In this document: positions 1-4,437 of the stretch, one piece after another | How the letters are laid out: each line of letters starts with the position of its first letter | Numbering within the stretch: position 1 is the first letter of the stretch | Origin: an uncultured Thermoleophilia bacterium | GTDB lineage: Bacteria > Actinomycetota > Thermoleophilia > UBA2241 | Assembly: GCA_903912585.1 (NCBI GenBank) | Contig: CAIWHY010000366.1 | Coordinates: forward strand, 1 to 6,063 | Reading direction: 5' to 3' | Length of the DNA: 6,063 nucleotides | Notes under the pieces: generated by a model | Told to the model about the DNA's origin: nothing | The model's input: only the letters and a program-made list of their open reading frames with translations | Database searches by the model: none | Position numbers and translations under genes: made by a program

Positions 1-593
1 CCGCCGGCGCCACCATCTTCGGGCCGGCGGTGAACGTCAACACGACGAAGTCGCTCGCCTGGAACACGGCGCGCACCTGCGCGCTCGTGAAGCCGGTGAC
101 CGCCGAGGCCACCATCCCTGTGCACGTGAACGCGGGGATGGGCGTCGGCGGCGTCCCGATGACCCCCTACCCGCCCGCCGACGCGACGTCGCGCGCCTCG
201 CGGGCCTTGGTCGACATCTGCAAGATCGACGGGTTGTAGGTGGGGATCGGGGATCCCCTCGGGATGGCCTCGACGCACGCGCTCGCCTCGGGCATGGGCG
301 GGATGCGGACTGCCGGAGATCTGGTGGCCCGCATGCAGATGACCCGGGGCATGCGCCTTCCGCAAGCCAAGCAGTACGTCGCCGACAAGCTCGGCTGTTC
401 GGTGCTCGACCTCAGCGACACCGTCGCAATGCACGACCTGCGCCGCGACCTCGGCCTCGGCCGCATCCAGGTGCAGGACCTCACGTATGCCGACCAGCCG
501 GGGGCGATGGAGGCGAAGTTCCACATCGCCGACGTCCTCGACATCCCGATCAACTCGGTGGAGCGGTTCAAGGCGCACGCCGGACTGGACTGA
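1..593 (+). CDS. mtbB: Dimethylamine methyltransferase MtbB, 3' part, with in-frame UAG read as pyrrolysine
   Basis: MtbB moves a methyl group from dimethylamine to its cognate Co(I) corrinoid protein, using pyrrolysine as the catalytic electrophile in the cytoplasm. The frame enters the window open at base 3 and ends at TGA 591-593, giving 196 visible residues including one UAG at 237-239. Visible family motifs are AGATIFGPAVNVNTTKS, the Gly-rich NAGMGVGGVPM, DGL just before the UAG, VGIGDPLGM just after it, and ASGMGGMRTAGDLVARMQ. I recall the methanogen MtbB sequence as having the same order, with Pyl at DGI-Pyl-VGVGDPMGM. The 117 residues after the UAG fit the roughly 110 that follow Pyl in methanogen MtbB (about 467 aa in total). 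The N-terminal two thirds lie outside the window. The monomethylamine enzyme MtmB was considered, but the motifs around the Pyl site match MtbB better. Interrupting the gene at 239 would remove the active-site residue and the whole C-terminus, so I read it as one recoded gene. Confidence 0.9.
237..239 (+). other. In-frame amber codon of mtbB, probable pyrrolysine site
   Basis: The TAG lies in the mtbB frame between DGL and VGIGDPLGM, the position of catalytic Pyl in dimethylamine methyltransferases. The reading frame and family similarity are uninterrupted on both sides, and the next stop is TGA at 591-593. Pyl decoding is inferred from family knowledge. The decoding genes are not in the window. 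Confidence 0.88.
242..258 (+). promoter_or_regulatory. Stem-loop two bases downstream of the mtbB UAG (PYLIS-like candidate)
   Basis: GGGGATC (242-248) and GATCCCC (252-258) form a perfect 7-bp stem with a GGG loop, starting two bases after the UAG. An alternative is the self-complementary GGGGATCCCC at 249-258. A downstream stem-loop (PYLIS) was proposed for methanogen mtmB, but it is not generally required for Pyl insertion. These bases also encode the conserved GIGDPLG, so the structure may be a by-product of coding constraint. Confidence 0.4.
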
Positions 594-696
594 CATCAGG
601 AAGCTGTCGGCGCCGGGCGGCCGGTAGGGCGGCGCCGCGGGCACGGCGGCATTCAAGCTCGGCGGCGGCCCGGTCGACAACATGCGGAGAGCGTAC

Positions 697-718
697 CGCG
701 GCGCCTGGCGGCGCCGTG
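697..718 (+). other. GC-rich hairpin in the mtbB to glycosyltransferase gap
   Basis: CGGCGCC (699-705) pairs with GGCGCCG (710-716) around a TGGC loop, extended by G698-U717 and C697-G718 to nine pairs. No T-tract follows, so it is not a canonical intrinsic terminator. It could still end or attenuate the mtbB transcript. A weaker pair of GGCGCC arms sits at 609-614 and 631-636. I see no gene in 594-744. Confidence 0.3.
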
Positions 719-744
719 CGCATGGACTCAGAGCAGGAGCAGGT

Positions 745-816
745 ATGCAAAGACTCCCATCGCCGGCGACGCCGAGCAGGGCGCCCGTCGCGCGCGCGGA
801 CCGGAGGGTGACTTGA
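745..816 (+). CDS. Possible 23-residue leader ORF overlapping the glycosyltransferase start
   Basis: ATG at 745 follows AGGAG (735-739) with a 5-base spacer, a good ribosome binding site. The frame runs 23 codons to TGA at 814-816, overlapping the TTG start at 813 in a TTGA arrangement typical of translational coupling. The predicted peptide, MQRLPSPATPSRAPVARADR and three more residues, is basic and rich in Pro, Ala and Arg, with no recognisable family. It may exist only to deliver ribosomes to the weak TTG start, or be a chance ORF. The ribosome site and the stop-start overlap are the only support. Confidence 0.35.
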   Translation: MQRLPSPATPSRAPVARADRRVT

Positions 817-1502
817 CCGCCCCAGACGGCCGCACCCCGCGCGTCTTCATCGCCATCCCGACGCGCGACATGACCGCCGCCATCAGCGCGCGGCTCGCCC
901 TGCTGCTCGTGGAGCTGGCGCGGCGCCCGGACGAGCCCATCATCGAGATCGTCCCCGGGTATCCCGTGGACCGCGTGCGCAACCAGATCTGCAAACGCTT
1001 TCTCGAGAGCGACGCCGACTTTCTGCTGATGATCGACGACGATGCGGTCCCGCCGGCGACCGTCCTCGAGATGGTCAAGCACGACAAGGACGTCGTCGCC
1101 GGCCTTTGCTACGCCTACCTGCCGCGCCTCGGTTACTACTCCGTGGCCTATCCCTCGGGGAACAGTGACGTGAAGGTGCCGCGCCTCGGGATCGGCGCCC
1201 AGATCGAGCACCAGGGCCTCATGGAGGTCGAGCTCGCGGGCAGCGCCTGCCTGCTCATCCAGCGGCGCGTCCTCGAGGCGCTCGAGCCGCCCCACTTCAC
1301 GATGCTTCTCGACGACGACCGCCTGCTCATCAAGGACAGCGAGGACTTCACCTTCTGCCGCAAGGCCCGCAAGGCCGGCTTCTCCATCTGGCTCGACACC
1401 GACCAGCCCTGCAGCCACTACCGGGCCCTCGATATGCACGCCAGCGTGCACTGGGCGCAGGAGTACGCCGCCCGGCAAAGACTCGCAGAGCTCGACCTGT
1501 GA
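813..1502 (+). CDS. GT-A-fold (family 2-like) glycosyltransferase
   Basis: The 229-residue protein resembles small cytoplasmic GT-A glycosyltransferases of the kind often seen in phage and capsule loci. It starts with the strand VFIAIPTRD (residues 11-19). The segment DRVRNQICKRFLESDADF (53-70) leads into LLMIDDDAVPP (71-81), where the acidic triplet is the expected nucleotide-sugar and metal (DXD-like) site. Further on are GSACLLIQRRVLEAL (143-157), SEDFTFCRKARKAGF (176-190), which would supply the catalytic acid, and H202, a plausible late metal ligand. There is no signal peptide or membrane segment. TTG is chosen as the start because GGAGG (803-807) lies five bases upstream, there is no in-frame ATG before the first beta strand, and the protein then begins about ten residues before that strand. 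Donor and acceptor are unknown. Its place between methylamine genes is unusual, and the Nif11-like gene starts 43 bases downstream on the same strand. Confidence 0.75.
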   Translation: MTAPDGRTPRVFIAIPTRDMTAAISARLALLLVELARRPDEPIIEIVPGYPVDRVRNQICKRFLESDADFLLMIDDDAVPPATVLEMVKHDKDVVAGLCYAYLPRLGYYSVAYPSGNSDVKVPRLGIGAQIEHQGLMEVELAGSACLLIQRRVLEALEPPHFTMLLDDDRLLIKDSEDFTFCRKARKAGFSIWLDTDQPCSHYRALDMHASVHWAQEYAARQRLAELDL

Positions 1503-1545
1503 GACACGTCAAAAGAACCGGCAACGCCACGAGAGACGGGATCAG

Positions 1546-1803
1546 ATGAGCATGAGCGACGCACAGGAGTTCCTGCGGCAGTTGGCCGCCGACCCCGCTC
1601 TGGCCGGGGAAGACGCCGCCGCCCACCGGCGGCTGCTCGTCGAGCTGGCCCGCGACCAGGGCTTCGCGGTCACGGAGCAGGACCTCGTCGAGGCGGCGCG
1701 GGCCGCACAGGAGGCCCCATATGGAGCGCTGGACGACGCGGCCCTGGAAGGGGTAGTCGCCGCCGGCACGAGCTTCGAGAACTTCAACTTCACCCTCAAT
1801 TAG
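1546..1803 (+). CDS. Nif11-like leader peptide protein, possible RiPP precursor
   Basis: This 85-residue protein fits the pattern of Nif11/nitrile-hydratase-like leader peptides. Residues 5-50 have the family rhythm: DAQEFLRQLAADPAL, a charged linker, then LLVELARDQGFAVTEQDLVEA. It ends with LDDAALEGVVAAG (residues 62-74), the place where the leader's helix usually ends in a Gly-containing cleavage motif (here Ala-Gly, not Gly-Gly). The remaining core would be TSFENFNFTLN (75-85), rich in Phe and Asn with no Cys. Nif11 leaders guide modification of ribosomal peptides, for example proteusins, but no lanthipeptide, radical-SAM or peptidase-transporter gene is visible here. The only nearby enzyme that could act on it is the glycosyltransferase upstream. 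ATG 1546 is preceded only by a weak GAGAG/CGGGA; ATG 1552 is an alternative. The gene ends in TAG (1801-1803), treated here as a true stop. Many Nif11 proteins have no known product. Confidence 0.6.
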   Translation: MSMSDAQEFLRQLAADPALAGEDAAAHRRLLVELARDQGFAVTEQDLVEAARAAQEAPYGALDDAALEGVVAAGTSFENFNFTLN

Positions 1804-1887
1804 ACGAAGGATGAGGGCATCTCCGGCGCTCGATGTGCCGAGCCCGCATCGCGCGCAGTGCGTTGCGCCGCGGAGGGTGCGTGAGCC

Positions 1888-1904
1888 CGGCGGCCCTGCC
1901 GCCG
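1888..1904 (+). promoter_or_regulatory. Hairpin directly upstream of the mttB-like gene ribosome site
   Basis: CGGCGGC (1888-1894) and GCCGCCG (1898-1904) form a perfect 7-bp stem with a CCT loop, ending three bases before AAAGGAGAG (1907-1915), the ribosome site of the GTG start at 1918. It may modulate translation or stop upstream transcription weakly. No T-tract follows. The rest of the 1804-1917 gap shows no clear promoter. Confidence 0.3.
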
Positions 1905-1917
1905 TCAAAGGAGAGAC

Positions 1918-3387
1918 GTGGACACACAGCTTGACCTGAGCCGGCGCCAGCCGCTGCTGCCGCTGGGCTCGGACTTCCCAATGACCTTCTACGACGCCGC
2001 CCGGCTCGACCGCTACAAGGACGCGGTCCTCCAGGTGCTCGAGCGCACCGGCGTCAGGTTCGCCTCACCCAAGGCGCTCGCGATCCTCGAGGAGCACGGC
2101 GCGCAGGTGGATCGCGCGTCCGGGGTCGTGCGCTTCGCGCCCGAGCTCGTGGCGCGGGCCTTGGCGCGCGCGCCGCGCAGCTTCTGGCTGGGATCGCGCG
2201 ACGGCACCCTCGACCTCGACCTTGCGAGCGGCGAGACCTACAACACGACCAACGGCTGCGGCACCGAGGTCGTGGACTGGCGGACCGGGGTGCGCCGCCA
2301 GCCGACGAAGGAGGATCTGGCGGCGATCACCCGCATGGTGGACTACCTCGGCTCGCTGCAGTTCTGGTGGCCCAACGTGGCCGCCGCCGACTGCGGCGAC
2401 ACGCACACCCTGCACGAGCTGGACGCGGCCTGGAACAACACCGCCAAGCACCTGCAGGGCATGGTGCAGGGCGAACGGGAGGCGAAGTACGCCGTGGAGA
2501 TGGCGACGGTGATCGCAGGCGGGCCGGAGCAGCTTCGACGCCGGCCCCCGATGAGCGATCTCATCGGCACAGTCCAGCCGCTGGTCAACGACAAGGACGG
2601 CATCGAGGCGGCCCTCGTCTTCGCCGCCGCCGGCATCCCCGTGTGCTTCGTCACCATGCCCACGTATGGGACGACGGCGCCGGCCACCAAGGCCGGCGCC
2701 TACGTGATGGGCTTCGCCGAGCTGATCAGCGCCACGGTGCTCGTCCAGCTCGCGCATCCAGGCGCGCCCGTCATCCTCTTCCCCCTGCCGGTACACGCCG
2801 ACCCGCGCACGGCCGCGCTCGTCACGGCTCCGCTGAACCACCGCGGCCTCTTCCTGCCCAGCGAACTGGTGCACCATTTCGGCCTGCCGGCGATGACCGG
2901 CTACGCCGGCACCGACGACGACCAACCGGGCACCTGGCTGGCGGCCGCCGAGACCGCACACACCGTCATGCTGGCCGGCATCGTCGGCTCCGAGCTGATG
3001 ACCACCATCGGCCTCACCAACCGCTACCAGCTGTTCACGCCCGAGCACATGATGCTGGACGACGACCTGTACCACCGCGCCGCCAACGCCTTTCGCGATC
3101 TCGAACTGGACGAGGAGACGCTGGCGCTCGACGTGATCGACGCCGTCGGGCCCGGCGGTCACTTCCTCGGGCAGGCGCACACGCGCCGTCACATGAAGGA
3201 GACGGTCGAGCGCTCCGTGGGTCAGGAGATCGGCCCCGACGGCGTGCACTACCGCGATCCGCTCGAGGTCGCCCGCGAGCGCGGCGTGGACATCCTCGAG
3301 AACTACCGGCCGGAGCCGCTGGACGAAGCCAAGGCGGCGGAACTGCGGCGCATCGTGGCCGCGGCGGACGCGGAGCTGCGCGGCTAG
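1918..3387 (+). CDS. MttB-superfamily methyltransferase lacking pyrrolysine
   Basis: This complete 489-residue protein belongs to the trimethylamine methyltransferase superfamily (COG5598, TIM-barrel), the same length as the Pyl enzyme further along. Family landmarks are YKDAVLQVLERTGVRF (33-48), GETYNTTNGCG (105-115), KEDLAAITRMVDYL (131-144), DLIGTVQPLVNDKDGIEAAL (214-233), MPTYGTTAPATKAGA (247-261), GPGGHFLGQAHTRRHMKETV (411-430) and ENYRPEPLDE (461-470). The Pyl position aligns with GYAGTDDDQPG, so Gly331 replaces Pyl. This is the state seen in non-Pyl members such as the glycine betaine methyltransferase MtgB. It probably demethylates a quaternary amine or related compound onto a corrinoid protein, but the substrate cannot be read from sequence. 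GTG 1918 has AGGAG at 1909-1913, four bases upstream. It ends in TAG, and similarity ends there too. Neither a dedicated corrinoid protein nor a reductive activase flanks it here. Confidence 0.85.
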   Translation: MDTQLDLSRRQPLLPLGSDFPMTFYDAARLDRYKDAVLQVLERTGVRFASPKALAILEEHGAQVDRASGVVRFAPELVARALARAPRSFWLGSRDGTLDLDLASGETYNTTNGCGTEVVDWRTGVRRQPTKEDLAAITRMVDYLGSLQFWWPNVAAADCGDTHTLHELDAAWNNTAKHLQGMVQGEREAKYAVEMATVIAGGPEQLRRRPPMSDLIGTVQPLVNDKDGIEAALVFAAAGIPVCFVTMPTYGTTAPATKAGAYVMGFAELISATVLVQLAHPGAPVILFPLPVHADPRTAALVTAPLNHRGLFLPSELVHHFGLPAMTGYAGTDDDQPGTWLAAAETAHTVMLAGIVGSELMTTIGLTNRYQLFTPEHMMLDDDLYHRAANAFRDLELDEETLALDVIDAVGPGGHFLGQAHTRRHMKETVERSVGQEIGPDGVHYRDPLEVARERGVDILENYRPEPLDEAKAAELRRIVAAADAELRG

Positions 3388-3473
3388 GGCAGGTTGGTCG
3401 CAGCCCGGAGCCCGCCGTCGCGCCCGTGTCCGCGGCCAAGCCGGCCGCCGGCCGACATGTGTCGCGTCGCGCC

Positions 3474-3557
3474 GGCACCAGATCCGGTACCAGACTCGGC
3501 ACCGGATTCGGCACGGGATTCGGCACCAAGTTCGGCATCAGACTCGGCACTGAATTG
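3474..3557. repeat. Seven tandem 12-bp repeats between convergent genes
   Basis: Seven imperfect head-to-tail copies of a 12-bp unit begin at 3474, 3486, 3498, 3510, 3522, 3534 and 3546. Each starts GGNA: for example GGCACCAGATCC, GGTACCAGACTC, GGCACCGGATTC and GGCACTGAATTG. They lie between the stop of the mttB-like gene and the tetR stop, and have lower GC than the flanks. Repeats could serve as protein binding sites, weaken transcription through the convergent junction, or be slippage products. The unit is a multiple of three, but no supported gene covers it. The rest of 3388-3580 holds only a small CGGCC-gcc-GGCCG hairpin (3442-3454). Confidence 0.85.
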
Positions 3558-3580
3558 TGCGCCGCCCGGGTGCGAGTATC

Positions 3581-4285
3581 TCAGGCGTCGCCCGAGACGC
3601 CGCTGCCCGGCGCGCCGCCGCCGCTGCCGCTGCCCGGCGCGCCCGTGTCGCTGCCGCTGCCCGGCGCGCCAGCGCCGCTGCTGCCGTCGAGGTAGCTCAT
3701 GATGAGCTGGCGCCAGATCTCGAAGGCCGGACCGATGTCCAGGCCGGGATCGGCCTGCATCTGCAGCGCGACGCCGTCGGCGATCGCGACCGTCAGCAGG
3801 GCCAGCGGCTCGAGCTTCGCGGGATGATCGGTGCCCGCCTGGGCGCCGAGCGCCCAGGCGTCCAGCTTGCGGTACCAGTCGAAGAGCGCGCTCAGATGCG
3901 GGCGCAGTTCCTCGTCGCGCAGGATGTGCGGGACGACCTCGTAGAACATCTGGTAGGAGCGCAGGTCCCGCGCATACGTCTGGTGCAGCTGGAAGAGCGC
4001 GCGCCGGCGCTCCTCCCCCGGGGGCACGCTGGCGAGCTCCTCGATCAGCTCGACGCTCTCGAGGTACATGACCGAATCGATGAGCGTCGAGATGAGCCCG
4101 GCCTTGCTGCCGAAGTGATAACGGATCAGGGCCGGGTTCTCGCCGGCCTCGGCGGCGATGTTGGCGAAGGTCAGCGCCGGGAAGCCGTCCCGGGCGAGCA
4201 CGCGCTTGGCGGCCTCGAGGATGCGCGCCGCGGTCGGCGCCAGGCGCGGCGCCGGGTCCTCGATCGGTATCTCGTACCTCGCCAC
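3581..4285 (-). CDS. TetR/AcrR-family transcriptional regulator
   Basis: This 234-residue protein has the N-terminal TetR DNA-binding domain: TAARILEAAKRVLARDGF (residues 18-35), then the helix-turn-helix LTFANIAAEAGENPALIRYHF (about 38-58), followed by GSKAGLISTLID. The remainder to about residue 200 is the helical ligand and dimer domain. The last 33 residues form a GAPGSGS-type low-complexity tail encoded by three 27-bp repeats, which is unusual for the family and probably disordered. I chose GTG at 4283-4285 because GGAGG lies nine bases upstream. An in-frame ATG at 4337-4339 would add 18 Gly/Arg-rich residues but would place coding sequence over the divergent promoter; ATG at 4316-4318 is another option. 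It is divergent from mttB with a palindrome between them, so it probably represses mttB-mttC and perhaps itself. The inducer is unknown; a methylamine is a guess from context. Confidence 0.88.
   Translation of the reverse strand: MARYEIPIEDPAPRLAPTAARILEAAKRVLARDGFPALTFANIAAEAGENPALIRYHFGSKAGLISTLIDSVMYLESVELIEELASVPPGEERRRALFQLHQTYARDLRSYQMFYEVVPHILRDEELRPHLSALFDWYRKLDAWALGAQAGTDHPAKLEPLALLTVAIADGVALQMQADPGLDIGPAFEIWRQLIMSYLDGSSGAGAPGSGSDTGAPGSGSGGGAPGSGVSGDA
3603..3683. repeat. Three tandem 27-bp repeats inside the tetR 3' end
   Basis: Copies at 3603-3629, 3630-3656 and 3657-3683 each start with CTGCCCGGCGCGCC and vary after that. Read on the minus strand in the tetR frame they encode GAPGSGS-like blocks, so the repeat is in frame and lengthens the regulator's C-terminal tail. 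The copy number probably varies between strains by slippage. Confidence 0.85.
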
Positions 4286-4321
4286 GCCCCGCCCCCTCCC
4301 ATCGATCGTGCCCGGCATTCC

Positions 4322-4349
4322 TTGACAGCCCGGGCGCATCTGCTACTCT
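4322..4349 (+). promoter_or_regulatory. Sigma70-like promoter of the mttB-mttC unit
   Basis: A perfect -35 TTGACA (4322-4327) is followed after 16 bases by TACTCT (4344-4349), preceded by TGC as an extended -10. The -10 itself is poor (three of six), but the extended element and strong -35 compensate. Transcription would start near 4356, leaving about 80 bases of leader before the GTG of mttB. It is the only clear promoter in the window. Confidence 0.55.
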
Positions 4350-4355
4350 ACCACC

Positions 4356-4379
4356 TTAATTAGTTATGTGACTAACTAA
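4356..4379. promoter_or_regulatory. AT-rich palindromic operator candidate for the TetR regulator
   Basis: The core is TTAGT-N6-ACTAA (4360-4375), extended by TTAA on the left and CTAA on the right into a 24-bp inverted repeat with 18 symmetric positions, centred between 4367 and 4368. It stands out as AT-rich in a roughly 70% GC region. It sits at the predicted mttB transcription start, just after the -10, where a bound TetR dimer would block initiation, and lies upstream of tetR as well. Confidence 0.65.
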
Positions 4380-4437
4380 CCCTTCCGATGGGACTGCCGA
4401 CGGGACGCAGCCTCTTACCACCGACAGGAGGAGCAGG

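Noticed and set aside
609..718. Intrinsic terminator after mtbB
   Set aside because: Stable GC-rich hairpins are present but no T-tract follows, so I list only a hairpin.
594..744. tRNA-Pyl or another small RNA gene in the gap after mtbB
   Set aside because: I see no cloverleaf with a CUA anticodon on either strand here, nor elsewhere in the intergenic stretches.
2065..3249. Long open frame antisense to the mttB-like gene
   Set aside because: Antisense frames stay open by chance in DNA with this GC bias. The translation is rich in Arg, Gly and Val with no family pattern, and the sense strand codes for a clear methyltransferase.
3385..3387. TAG ending the mttB-like gene as another Pyl codon
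   Set aside because: The protein is already 489 residues, with the normal C-terminal ENYRPEPL region 20-30 residues before the stop. Readthrough would add about 100 residues of repeat-derived sequence.
2367..3695. Long plus-strand open frame overlapping the mttB-like gene in another frame
   Set aside because: The translation is almost all Arg, Ala, Gly and Pro, typical of an out-of-frame reading of GC-rich coding sequence.
3557..4363. Plus-strand open frame opposite tetR
   Set aside because: The minus strand has a clear TetR helix-turn-helix and ribosome site. The plus-strand frame shows neither a start signal nor a domain.
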